From: Mycolicibacterium rufum
Lineage (GTDB): Bacteria; Actinomycetota; Actinomycetes; Mycobacteriales; Mycobacteriaceae
Direction of reading: 5' to 3'
Assembly: GCF_022374875.2 (NCBI RefSeq)
Contig: NZ_CP092427.2
Coordinates: 4,774,001 to 4,838,000 of the forward strand
Length of the DNA: 64,000 nt
This document shows positions 43,239-51,068 of the stretch, piece by piece. The notes under the pieces were generated by a model. The model saw only the letters and a program-made list of their open reading frames with translations. It was not told the origin of the DNA and searched no databases. A program made the position numbers and the translations under genes. How positions within the stretch are numbered: position 1 is the first letter of the stretch; every line of letters starts with the position of its first letter.

Positions 43239-43409
43239 TCAGCGTCGACGCGCGGAACGGAACCAGTCCGACAGGGAGAAGCCGGGCGGGTTCGCGACGC
43301 GTCCGAGCCGGCTGCAGCTGTGGATCAGCACCGGACGGGGTGCACGGGTGTCATCGGCCGCGTCATCTGTCGCGATCTCCGGCGACACCGGTTCCGCCAG
43401 CCCTGACAT
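43239..43409 (-). CDS. Short hypothetical protein (56 aa)
   Basis: An open frame from ATG 43409 to TGA 43239 has the ribosome site GAGGAAA eight bases upstream, an in-frame stop just before it, and normal high-GC third positions. The product has an acidic N-terminal half and the tract RPVLIHSCSRLGRVANPPGFSLSDWF, followed by an arginine-rich end (RSARRR). It ends 6 bases from the stop of the convergent DUF3618 gene. No family recognised; it could be a true small protein missed by gene finders. Confidence 0.45.
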   Translation of the reverse strand: MSGLAEPVSPEIATDDAADDTRAPRPVLIHSCSRLGRVANPPGFSLSDWFRSARRR

Positions 43410-43750
43410 CAGCTAATTTCCTCGTTTCGTACCGCGGAGGTCGCTCCGAACGGTATCCCTGCACAACAGCTAACGGAACCTTAGCATCGCGTGCACTCTT
43501 TGCCCAGCGCAATCGCCATCTATTCGACGCGCGCGTTCAATGCCGTTACCGTCGGTCATGGTTGACGGCAATAGCTATTGTGCTCGCGGCGGTGATATCT
43601 AGCACATCGACGGCCACGAGGGTGCGAATCCACAAAGATTTATCAAGATCGTCAATTATGGGTACGACCGCTCGCCGGGCGAGACGTCTGCGAGATCCTC
43701 GTGCGCGTCCTCTACGCTGACGGCTGACCCACGAGCAAAGGAGACGCGCG
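43410..43750. other. Gene-less 341-base stretch with lower GC and a 12-base palindrome
   Basis: No convincing gene is seen. Base composition drops here compared with the flanking genes (for example around 43570-43680). A perfect palindrome CAATAGCTATTG lies at 43569-43580, just after a TTGACG that could be a -35 box. It may hold the promoter for the gene at 43751, whose ribosome site AAAGGAGA is clear, or a small RNA. M. tuberculosis has a PE gene in the matching interval; none is seen here. Confidence 0.35.
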
Positions 43751-44128
43751 ATGGCGTGGTTTCTCGCCCTGCAGGGCCCGTCCCAGCCGAGTCATCAGGC
43801 CTCGGTGTACGAGCTGCAGGATCTGACCGACGTCGATCAACTCGCGCAGGAACTCGTCAGCGCCGTGACGCTGGACCGTGTCGTGCCGATCCCGGCGATG
43901 CTGCCGCAGAACAACCGCAAGCGCCAGAAGGTCACCCTGTACGTGCGCCCGGCGGCATGGGCGATGTGGACCTTCTATGAGCTCAGCGAGGACGACCGTC
44001 GCGCGCTGATGAAGGACAACCCGCTCGTGCAGGCCATCCAGCAGCACCAGCAGCAGCACGTCGGACAGGGTGGCGCGCAGGTCAATCCGTTGCTGGGACA
44101 GCCGGGGCAGGGCGCGCCGCGGCGCTGA
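43751..44128 (+). CDS. Conserved actinobacterial protein of unknown function
   Basis: The protein has 125 residues from an ATG with AAAGGAGA upstream. There is no signal peptide or membrane helix. The first 85 residues look like a small folded domain (SVYELQDLTDVDQLAQELVSAV; KVTLYVRPAAWAMWTFYELS). The last part is glutamine/glycine-rich and likely disordered (IQQHQQQHVGQGG). Function not recognised. It lies ahead of the porin gene with 93 bases between. Confidence 0.65.
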   Translation: MAWFLALQGPSQPSHQASVYELQDLTDVDQLAQELVSAVTLDRVVPIPAMLPQNNRKRQKVTLYVRPAAWAMWTFYELSEDDRRALMKDNPLVQAIQQHQQQHVGQGGAQVNPLLGQPGQGAPRR

Positions 44129-44221
44129 CCGACATCTCGTCACTTTTGCGCCGGGCCGACAGTGCGAGGTTGTAGGTTCTCAGGTCACGTCTGAACCATC
44201 GCTGGACCGAAGAGGTGTTCC

Positions 44222-44968
44222 GTGCGGCTGTCATTTCTCGCCCTGCCCGCGGGTTGGTTGCTGCTCGGCGCGCTGTGGTCACCGGTGGCCACGGCGCAAC
44301 CCGACGCCGGGCCGGTGACGCCGGCCGAGCCGGTCGCGGCAGCCGCCGCCGTTCCGGCCGCCCCGCCCGTCGACGCTCCTCCCGAGGGTGCGGTCGTGTC
44401 ACCGCCTCCGGCGACCACCACCAGCCCCGACGGCTGGACGCTGACCGTGGGCGCCAAGGACGAGACCCAGAAGATCATCGCGCCGCTGACCACGGCGATA
44501 TCGTCGCGGGAATACGAGGTCGGCGGCGTCTTCAACGGCTCGCTGTCCGGCCCGGAGGAGGCCACACCGCCGCGCGGCGTGCTCGAGGTCGGCTACCAGA
44601 TCGGCTGTGGCATCGACATGAGCACGTCCAACGGCGTCTCGCTGACCGGAACCGCCGGGATCAACCCGTCGCTGGGGATCCTGGGCACCGACGTGATCTC
44701 CCCCTTCCCGGAAGGCGTCCTGCCCGGCGTGGCCGGGAACCTGGGCGGCGGCATCACGATCGGGCTCAAGCCGGGGATCATCAACATGGTCAAGGTCACG
44801 GAGAAGCAGTACACCGGCGCCGAACCGTGGGTCATGGTGCACGGCTTCCGCATCAAGATCGACGGCTGCGTCGGCGAGTCGTTCATCCGCTCCTACGCGG
44901 TGCTGACCCGCTCCACCGATCTCTCGGATGCGGTGCTGGCGTACTACGGCGAGACGAAGAAGGTCTAA
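44222..44968 (+). CDS. MspA-family outer-membrane porin
   Basis: The protein has 248 residues from GTG 44222. It has a signal peptide (about 1-26, ending ATAQ), then an alanine/proline-rich spacer to about residue 65. The MspA domain follows: TLTVGAKDETQKIIAPL, REYEVGGVFNGSLSG, GVLEVGYQIGCGIDM, the stem region GTDVISPFPEGVLPGVAGNLGGG, and the end DGCVGESFIRSYAVLTRSTD with YYGETKKV. MspA-type octameric pores let small hydrophilic solutes cross the mycolate membrane. Two cysteines (QIGCG; DGCVG), absent from mature MspA, could form a disulfide. M. tuberculosis lacks this family. Confidence 0.88.
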   Translation: MRLSFLALPAGWLLLGALWSPVATAQPDAGPVTPAEPVAAAAAVPAAPPVDAPPEGAVVSPPPATTTSPDGWTLTVGAKDETQKIIAPLTTAISSREYEVGGVFNGSLSGPEEATPPRGVLEVGYQIGCGIDMSTSNGVSLTGTAGINPSLGILGTDVISPFPEGVLPGVAGNLGGGITIGLKPGIINMVKVTEKQYTGAEPWVMVHGFRIKIDGCVGESFIRSYAVLTRSTDLSDAVLAYYGETKKV

Positions 44969-44981
44969 CCGCACCGCCGGG

Positions 44982-45500
44982 TCATCGGGACGTCCACGGC
45001 CAGTAGCGCAGGGGACTCATCGGCACCGAGGTGGGATACGACTCGACCAGTTCGCGGCGGCGTTCGCCGATGAGATGCACCAGTTCGTCGGTCATGTCGG
45101 GGTGGGCCTCGTGCATGGCGAACGCTTCGATCACCTTGTCGTCGCGGAGCAGCTGAATCAGTTCGTCCACGGGCCGGGTTGCCTCCCTCAAGTCTTCCCA
45201 CAGCAGCCCGATGGCCAGGTTGCGCAATCGTTCGCGCTTTCCGATCAGCGGAAGCAGGTGCCGCATCCGTCTCTCCACGTCGGGCGAGGTGTCGCCGATC
45301 CGCTCGAAGGCCGGTTCGTGGGGGAGCACCATGTGCCTCAGCACGAACAGATACTCGCCCAGCGCATGCAGGGCATCGACGAGGGCGTCGCGGAACTCCA
45401 GGAGGTCCTGCAACTCGGCGTCTCGGCGATGTTGGACCGCCTGGAGTTCCGCCGCATAGTGCGTCGCATTGCGGGCGACGAAGGCTCCGGTGATCACCAC
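44982..45500 (-). CDS. Helical protein with N-terminal membrane segment, unknown function
   Basis: The frame is 172 codons from GTG 45500 and predicts an N-terminal hydrophobic run followed by long charged helices (HYAAELQAVQHRRDAELQDLLEFRDAL; RREL near the end), possibly coiled coil. The start is a problem. The hydrophobic run continues upstream in frame (LTAVIGAVV) to a TGA without a standard start codon, while a GTG with a strong AAAGGAG site (near 45538) is in another frame. The true start may be non-standard, or there is a one-base difference. Divergent from htpG. Confidence 0.6.
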   Translation of the reverse strand: MVITGAFVARNATHYAAELQAVQHRRDAELQDLLEFRDALVDALHALGEYLFVLRHMVLPHEPAFERIGDTSPDVERRMRHLLPLIGKRERLRNLAIGLLWEDLREATRPVDELIQLLRDDKVIEAFAMHEAHPDMTDELVHLIGERRRELVESYPTSVPMSPLRYWPWTSR

Positions 45501-45603
45501 GACAGCGCCGATGACGGCCGTCAGGATCTCCGATCACGGCCCACTCCTTTCCTGCGCGAGCGCGCCTCGCTACATTCGAGCACTGAATGCAGGAGGGAGT
45601 CTC

Positions 45604-47532
45604 GTGAACGCGACAGCTGAGCAGTTCGAATTCCAGGCCGAGGCACGGCAATTACTGGATCTGATGATCCACTCGGTCTATTCCAACAAGGATTCCTTTC
45701 TGCGGGAGTTGATCTCGAACGCCTCCGACGCGCTCGACAAGCTGCGTCTGGAGGCGTTCCGCAACAAGGACCTGGACGTCGACACCTCCGATCTGCACAT
45801 CGAGATCGAGGTCGACAAGCAGGCGCGCACACTGACCGTGCGCGACAACGGCATCGGCATGACCCGTGACGAGGTCGTCGATCTGATCGGCACGCTGGCC
45901 AAATCGGGTACCGCGCGCATGCGTCAGCAGTTGCGCGAAGCCGAGTCCGCCGGCGACGCGGATGCGCTGATCGGCCAGTTCGGTATCGGCTTCTACTCCG
46001 TGTTCATGGTGGCCGACCGGGCCGAGCTGCTGACGCGCAAGGCCGGCGAGAGCGAGGCCACCCGCTGGGAGTCGAGCGGTGACGGCACGTACACCATCGC
46101 CTCCGTCGACGGCGCCCCGCAGGGCACGTCGGTGACCCTGCACCTCAAACCGGAGGACGCGGACGACGAGCTGCACGACTACACCGCGGAATGGACGATT
46201 CGCAGCCTCGTCAAGAAGTACTCCGACTTCATCGCCTGGCCGATCCGCATGGACGTCGAGCGACGGACCCCCGGTGACGAGGGCGACGAGGACACCGTCA
46301 CGGTCGAGAGCGAGACGCTCAACTCGATGAAGGCGCTGTGGGCCAAGTCCAAGGACGAGGTGTCCGCCGAGGAGTACGCCGAGTTCTACAAGCACATCGC
46401 GCACGCTTGGGACGAACCGCTCGAGGTCATCGCGATGAAGGCCGAGGGCACCTTCGAATACCAGGCGCTGCTGTTCATCCCGTCGCACGCGCCGTTCGAT
46501 CTGTTCACCCAGGACGCGCATGTCGGCATCCAGCTGTACGTGCGGCGGGTGTTCATCATGGGCGACTGCGACCAGTTGCTGCCGCAGTACCTGCGGTTCG
46601 TCAAGGGCGTGGTCGACGCCTCGGACATGTCGCTCAACGTGTCCCGCGAGATCCTTCAGCAGGACCGTCAGGTGAAGGCCATCCGCCGCAGGCTGACCAA
46701 GAAGGTGCTGTCGACCATCGCGGAGCTGCAGTCCGAGCGTCCGCAGGACTACCGCAGCTTCTGGACGCAGTTCGGCCGGGTCGTCAAGGAGGGCCTTCTG
46801 TCCGACTTCGACAATCGGGACGCGCTACTGGGCGTCTGCTCGTTCGGCTCCACGCACAGCGACGAGGAGCCCACGACGCTCGCCGGGTACGTCGAGCGGA
46901 TGAAGGACGGCCAGGACCGGATCTTCTACGCGACCGGTGACACCCGGGAGCAGATCCTGAAGTCACCGCATTTGGAGGCGTTCAAGGCCAAGGGCTACGA
47001 GGTGCTGCTGCTGACCGATCCGGTCGACGAGGTCTGGGTGCAGAACGTCACCGAGTTCGACGGCAAGGCTCTGCAATCGGTGGCACGCGGTGAGGTCGAC
47101 CTCGAGTCCGAGGAGGAGAAGTCGGCGCACGAGGCCGAGCGGGAGGAGCAGGAGAAGCAGTTCGCCGACCTGCTCGGCTGGCTGAAGGAGACCCTGGGCG
47201 AGCACGTCAAGGAAGTCCGACTGTCCGCCCGCCTGACCGAGTCGCCGGCCTGCCTGATCACCGACGCCTTCGACATCACGCCGGCTCTGGCCCGGCTGTA
47301 CCGGGCGTCCGGGCAGGACGTTCCCGTCACCAAGCGCATCCTCGAGTTGAACCCGAACCATCCGCTCGTCACCGGGCTGCGTCAGGCCCACAGCGAGCGG
47401 GGGCAGGATCCTGACGTTGCCGAGACGGCCGAGTTGCTGTACGGCACAGCGCTTCTGGCCGAAGGCGGGGCGTTGGACGATCCCGCGCGGTTCGCCGATC
47501 TGCTCGCTGCCCGGCTGGCCAGGACGCTGTAG
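45604..47532 (+). CDS. htpG: Hsp90-family chaperone HtpG
   Basis: The protein has 642 residues from GTG 45604, giving FEFQAEARQLLDLMIHSVYSNKDSFLRELISNASDALDKLR; a frame open from 45469 is not used. The N-terminal GHKL ATPase domain has the DNGIGMT and GQFGIGFYS loops. The middle domain includes FIPSHAPFDLF and LNVSREILQQDRQVKAIRRRL. The C-terminal dimerisation domain ends in a conserved ELLYGTALLAEGGALDDP. It is an ATP-dependent cytosolic chaperone for stress-damaged proteins. M. tuberculosis has htpG at Rv2299c, so its place here is a local difference. Confidence 0.95.
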   Translation: MNATAEQFEFQAEARQLLDLMIHSVYSNKDSFLRELISNASDALDKLRLEAFRNKDLDVDTSDLHIEIEVDKQARTLTVRDNGIGMTRDEVVDLIGTLAKSGTARMRQQLREAESAGDADALIGQFGIGFYSVFMVADRAELLTRKAGESEATRWESSGDGTYTIASVDGAPQGTSVTLHLKPEDADDELHDYTAEWTIRSLVKKYSDFIAWPIRMDVERRTPGDEGDEDTVTVESETLNSMKALWAKSKDEVSAEEYAEFYKHIAHAWDEPLEVIAMKAEGTFEYQALLFIPSHAPFDLFTQDAHVGIQLYVRRVFIMGDCDQLLPQYLRFVKGVVDASDMSLNVSREILQQDRQVKAIRRRLTKKVLSTIAELQSERPQDYRSFWTQFGRVVKEGLLSDFDNRDALLGVCSFGSTHSDEEPTTLAGYVERMKDGQDRIFYATGDTREQILKSPHLEAFKAKGYEVLLLTDPVDEVWVQNVTEFDGKALQSVARGEVDLESEEEKSAHEAEREEQEKQFADLLGWLKETLGEHVKEVRLSARLTESPACLITDAFDITPALARLYRASGQDVPVTKRILELNPNHPLVTGLRQAHSERGQDPDVAETAELLYGTALLAEGGALDDPARFADLLAARLARTL

Positions 47533-47543
47533 CCGGGCGGCCG

Positions 47544-48140
47544 TCAGGCGGTCATGAGGTAATTCGCCCCGCCGACGCAGACGAGGCCCTGCGGGGTGCG
47601 GGCCGTGACCGCGTTGACGACCGCGGTGCCCAGTTCGTGCATCGACGCGTGCATGCCGCCCTCGGGTCGCTCGCTGGACACCACGCTGAGGTGGATGCCG
47701 CGGCGGCCCAGTCGCGATCGCATGGCGTAGAGCGCGGTTTCGCCGGCGCGCATACTCGCCACCGCTGCGGTGCAGCCCTTCGGCACCGCCTTGTGCGGGA
47801 AAAAGTGCGCCTGGTGACTGGTGACGTAGACGATGCGGGCGCCGGGGGCCATCAGGGACATCGCCTGTTCGACGAGTGCGCGTTGCCGCTCGCGGAAGGC
47901 GTGCAGGGCTGAGGTGTGGTCGCCCGCCAGGGACAGACACTCGGACGCGTCCAGCACCAGCGCATCGAGGCGGCCGTGCTCCGCGGCCACGGACTCGACG
48001 ATCGAGGTGGCGGCCTGTGCGTGGCCGGCCGGAGCAATGACGACGTGGCCGTCGGTGCCGCCCATCCGTCGGGCGACTGCCCGGCCGAGGCCTCGCGAAC
48101 CTCCGCTGACCAGCACGACGCGTTCTGGTGTCGCAGACAT
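47544..48140 (-). CDS. Short-chain dehydrogenase-like protein without the catalytic Tyr/Lys
   Basis: The protein has 198 residues from ATG 48140 with GGAG upstream. The N-terminal Rossmann loop is VVLVSGGSRGLGRAVARR, and ALVLDASE stands where NAG usually is. At the active site a Tyr-x-x-x-Lys is expected; the matching stretch reads VASMRAGETAL after TSHQAHFFPHKAVPKG, so Tyr and Lys are replaced. It is also shorter than most SDRs (about 250). It may bind NAD(P) without being a dehydrogenase. Its end is 11 bases from htpG, convergent. Confidence 0.72.
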   Translation of the reverse strand: MSATPERVVLVSGGSRGLGRAVARRMGGTDGHVVIAPAGHAQAATSIVESVAAEHGRLDALVLDASECLSLAGDHTSALHAFRERQRALVEQAMSLMAPGARIVYVTSHQAHFFPHKAVPKGCTAAVASMRAGETALYAMRSRLGRRGIHLSVVSSERPEGGMHASMHELGTAVVNAVTARTPQGLVCVGGANYLMTA

Positions 48141-48266
48141 GGCGTACTCCTGTCCGGCCGAAGCCGTCGACGATGCCCCACAGCCTAGCGCGAAAATAAG
48201 AAAAATAAGATCAACCTAAGGTTGCGATAAGGAGTCGGCGGCCGGTCGAGGGAGATGCCGAAAGCA

Positions 48267-48294
48267 CGAGAGCCCCGCCGGGGCGGGGCTCTCG
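48267..48294 (-). terminator. Hairpin downstream of tRNA-Lys
   Basis: CGAGAGCCCCGCC and GGCGGGGCTCTCG form a long GC-rich stem with almost no loop just after the 3' end of tRNA-Lys on the minus strand. It is followed by TGCTTTCG. This fits an intrinsic-type terminator for the tRNA; it lacks a long T-run, as is common in mycobacteria. Confidence 0.6.
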
Positions 48295-48300
48295 AGGTGG

Positions 48301-48373
<73 letters not shown>

Positions 48374-48550
48374 GCGTCGACGACAATAACAGGCCCGCGC
48401 CGCGGGACGGAAATCGCCTCGTCGCGGGTTGGTCGGACGGTGTCGCGGGTGCGCGGACCCTAGCGCCGCCGTCCTGTGAGCACTCGAATCGCACCGTAGA
48501 ATCAGCGTAAACATTCCTGGGAAGATCCTGTAGACGAGGTGGAGCGAAGT

Positions 48551-49771
48551 ATGGGGCAGGTCAACACGGCGATCCGGGCGCGGCGCAGGATGGCCATGCT
48601 GGTCGCCGTCGCACTGGTGCCCGCGCTGGCGCTGGGTCTGACCGCGTGTGGTGGACGCGGCGAGCCGGCCCCGCCGCAGGTGATCAGCGAGAAGGGCACC
48701 CCGTTCGGCGACCTGCTGGTGCCCAAGCTGGCCTCCTCGGTCAAGGACGGCGCCGTGGGGGTGAGCGTCGACTCTCCGGTGACCGTGAGTGCCGAGAACG
48801 GTGTGCTCGGCGCGGTGTCGATGGTCAACGAGAGTGGCAAGCCCGTGCAGGGCCGGCTGTCGAAGGACGGGCTGACCTGGGAGACCGCCGAGCCGCTCGG
48901 CTACAACAAGCGCTACACGCTCAGCGCGGAGTCGCTCGGTCTCGGCGGTGTCGCCAAGACTCAGATGACGTTCGAGACGCATTCGCCGGAGAACCTGACG
49001 ATGCCCTACGTGCTGCCCGCCGAAGGTGAGGTCGTCGGTGTGGGCCAGCCGGTGGCGGTCCGCTTCGACGAGAACATCACCAACCGTCTCGCCGCGCAGC
49101 GGGCGATCACCGTGAAGACCACCCCGTCGGTCGACGGTGCCTTCTACTGGCTGAGCAATCGCGAAGTGCGTTGGCGGCCAGCCGAATACTGGAAGCCCGG
49201 CACGAAGGTCGAGGTGGCGGTGAACACCTACGGCGTCGACCTGGGCGACGGACTGTTCGGTCAGGAGAACGTCTCGACGAACTTCACCATCGGCGATGAG
49301 GTGATCACGACCGTCGACGACAACACCAAGACGTTGACGGTGCGGCGCAACGGCGAGGTCATCAAGTCGATGCCGGTGTCGATGGGCAAGAACTCCACCC
49401 CCACCAACAACGGGACCTACATCGTGGGTGATCGCCGGTCGCACATGGTGATGGACTCCTCCACCTACGGTGTTCCGGCGGAGTCGCCCAACGGCTATCG
49501 CACCGAGGTGGATTGGGCCACCCAGATCTCCTACAGCGGCATCTACGTCCACGCCGCGCCGTGGTCGGTGGGCAGCCAGGGCTACAGCAATGTCAGCCAC
49601 GGCTGCATCAACGTCAGCACCAGCAATGGAAAGTGGTTCTACGACAACGCCAAGCGCGGCGACATCGTGGAGATCGTCAACACCGTGGGGTCGACCCTGC
49701 CGGGTGTCGACGGCCTCGGGGACTGGAACATCCCGTGGGAGCAGTGGAAGGCGGGCAACGCCAACATCTGA
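48551..49771 (+). CDS. ldtB: L,D-transpeptidase, lipoprotein (LdtMt2-type)
   Basis: The protein has 406 residues from ATG 48551. A basic start and hydrophobic stretch lead to the lipobox LTAC with Cys33, so it is membrane-anchored outside the cell. Two Ig-like domains cover about 55-250. The YkuD catalytic domain has [11 protein letters not shown] and SHGCINVS with nucleophile Cys352, then a C-terminal tail with WEQWKAG. It forms 3-3 cross-links in peptidoglycan and resists many beta-lactams, being blocked by carbapenems (known for LdtMt2, Rv2518c). The position near fas matches M. tuberculosis. Confidence 0.95.
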   Translation: MGQVNTAIRARRRMAMLVAVALVPALALGLTACGGRGEPAPPQVISEKGTPFGDLLVPKLASSVKDGAVGVSVDSPVTVSAENGVLGAVSMVNESGKPVQGRLSKDGLTWETAEPLGYNKRYTLSAESLGLGGVAKTQMTFETHSPENLTMPYVLPAEGEVVGVGQPVAVRFDENITNRLAAQRAITVKTTPSVDGAFYWLSNREVRWRPAEYWKPGTKVEVAVNTYGVDLGDGLFGQENVSTNFTIGDEVITTVDDNTKTLTVRRNGEVIKSMPVSMGKNSTPTNNGTYIVGDRRSHMVMDSSTYGVPAESPNGYRTEVDWATQISYSGIYVHAAPWSVGSQGYSNVSHGCINVSTSNGKWFYDNAKRGDIVEIVNTVGSTLPGVDGLGDWNIPWEQWKAGNANI

Positions 49772-49782
49772 CGTACGACCCA

Positions 49783-49823
49783 ACGACCTCTGCCCCGCTG
49801 GAAACCGGCGGGGCAGAGGTCGT
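49783..49823. terminator. Perfect 16-base-pair terminator hairpin after ldtB
   Basis: ACGACCTCTGCCCCGC and its exact complement flank a nine-base loop, followed by TTCTC on the plus strand. On the minus strand the stem is followed by TGGGTCG. It lies between ldtB and the convergent gene ending at 49832, so it can stop transcription from both sides. Confidence 0.8.
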
Positions 49824-49831
49824 TTCTCGCA

Positions 49832-50107
49832 TCAGCGCTGCGGGGAGTCGGCCGTCGAGTCGGACAGGTAGCGCACGATGAACGCCGCCGATGTGAGGCC
49901 CGCGGCGACGCAGATGACGCCCCAGAGCACGATCGGGAAGACCAGCGACCCGAACACGAAGTCGTAGGTCAGGCTGAGGTAGACCGACCAGAACACCCGG
50001 TAGACCGACCAGACGGCCACCAGACCGGTGCTGATGCCGATGATCAGGGCGCGCTGGCGGTCGACGCGGTTGACGTGCTGCTCGAGTGCGGCGGGGACGA
50101 GCTTCAT
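49832..50107 (-). CDS. Small two- to three-helix membrane protein, unknown function
   Basis: The protein has 91 residues from ATG 50107 with AGGA upstream. A short charged N-terminus (VPAALEQHVNRVDRQR) is followed by hydrophobic segments at about 21-45 and 50-80 (LIIGISTGLVAVWSVYRVFWSVY; FGSLVFPIVLWGVICVAAGLTSAAF). No family recognised. It is convergent with ldtB. Confidence 0.65.
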   Translation of the reverse strand: MKLVPAALEQHVNRVDRQRALIIGISTGLVAVWSVYRVFWSVYLSLTYDFVFGSLVFPIVLWGVICVAAGLTSAAFIVRYLSDSTADSPQR

Positions 50108-50203
50108 GAGAGGTCCTTTCGACTGTGGTCCGCGGCGACGCGGTTCGCTGCACAGTCAAGGCGGGTCGGCGCGCTACCGATCCCAAGAAACCAGGAACGC
50201 AAA

Positions 50204-50232
50204 AGGTGGGAGGGCGTAACGCCCTCCCACCT
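50204..50232 (-). terminator. Terminator hairpin of tRNA-His
   Basis: A perfect 13-base-pair stem (AGGTGGGAGGGCG and its complement) with loop TAA lies just past the 3' end of tRNA-His. On the minus strand it runs into TTTTGCG, a good intrinsic terminator. Confidence 0.8.
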
Positions 50233-50236
50233 GTTC

Positions 50237-50311
50237 GGGTGGCTGACGGGACTCGAACCCGCGACAGCCAGGATCACAACCTGGTGCTCTACCAACTGAA
50301 CTACAGCCACC
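50237..50311 (-). tRNA. tRNA-His (GUG)
   Basis: On the minus strand the molecule starts GGTGGCTGTAGTTCAG, pairs with AGCCACC and ends in C73. The anticodon loop CAGGTTGTGATCCTG has anticodon GTG. The T-arm GGGTTCGAGTCCC is standard. The base before position 1 is T in the genome rather than the G(-1) common in bacterial tRNA-His, so G(-1) would need to be added or another pairing used. CCA is not encoded. Confidence 0.93.
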
Positions 50312-50338
50312 ATTGCCGCTCACGCGGCGTCGTCGATA

Positions 50339-50986
50339 CTAGCCGGTGGAACCCTTGTCGACCGAATCAGTATTCGATTCGGCGTCGGCCGTCGGACCCA
50401 ACCCGGCCGCGATCGCCGCGATCTCGCTGGTCGACGGCCCGGGCGGGGACACGAACGCCGTCTGCCGGTAGTACCGCAGCTCGCGGATCGACTCATGAAT
50501 GTCGGCCAGCGCGCGGTGCGCGAGGCCCTTCTCCGGCTGGCCGAAATAGATGCGGGGGTACCACCGGCGGCACAACTCCTTGATCGAGCTGACGTCGATC
50601 ATCCGGTAGTGCAGGTAGTCGTCCAGCTTGGGCATGTCGCGGGCCAGGAAGCCGCGGTCGGTGGCGATGGAGTTGCCGGCCAGCGGCGCCGTCTTGGCCT
50701 GTTTGACATGGTCGCGGATGTAGTCCAGGGCCATCGTCTCCGCGGTGGCCAGGTCGATCGTCGACGCCCGGACCTCCTCGATGAGGCCGGACTTGGTGTG
50801 CATCTGCGTGACCACATCCACCATCGAGGTCAACGCGTCCTCTTCAGCGTGGATCACCACGTCGATCCCGTCGCCGAGGACGTTGAGCTCCGAGTCGGTC
50901 ACCAGCACCGCGATCTCGATGAGCCGATCCGTCTTGAGGTCCAGGCCGGTCATCTCGCAGTCGATCCACACCAGTTCGTCACGCAC
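50339..50986 (-). CDS. orn: Oligoribonuclease
   Basis: The protein has 215 residues from GTG 50986, which yields [25 protein letters not shown], the DEDDh exonuclease site 1. Site 2 is [18 protein letters not shown], and site 3 has [18 protein letters not shown]. Orn degrades 2-5 base RNAs and pGpG in the cytosol. It corresponds to Rv2511. The longer open frame to 51076 is not supported. It lies just past tRNA-His on the same strand. The C-terminal 30 residues are a variable acidic tail. Confidence 0.95.
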   Translation of the reverse strand: MRDELVWIDCEMTGLDLKTDRLIEIAVLVTDSELNVLGDGIDVVIHAEEDALTSMVDVVTQMHTKSGLIEEVRASTIDLATAETMALDYIRDHVKQAKTAPLAGNSIATDRGFLARDMPKLDDYLHYRMIDVSSIKELCRRWYPRIYFGQPEKGLAHRALADIHESIRELRYYRQTAFVSPPGPSTSEIAAIAAGLGPTADAESNTDSVDKGSTG

Positions 50987-51068
50987 AGCGATCAACAGTA
51001 ATTCCCGAGGTGACCCCGGGTCGCCGACACCCACCGGAACGCGGCCGCGTCGCAGTAGGGTGCCACCC

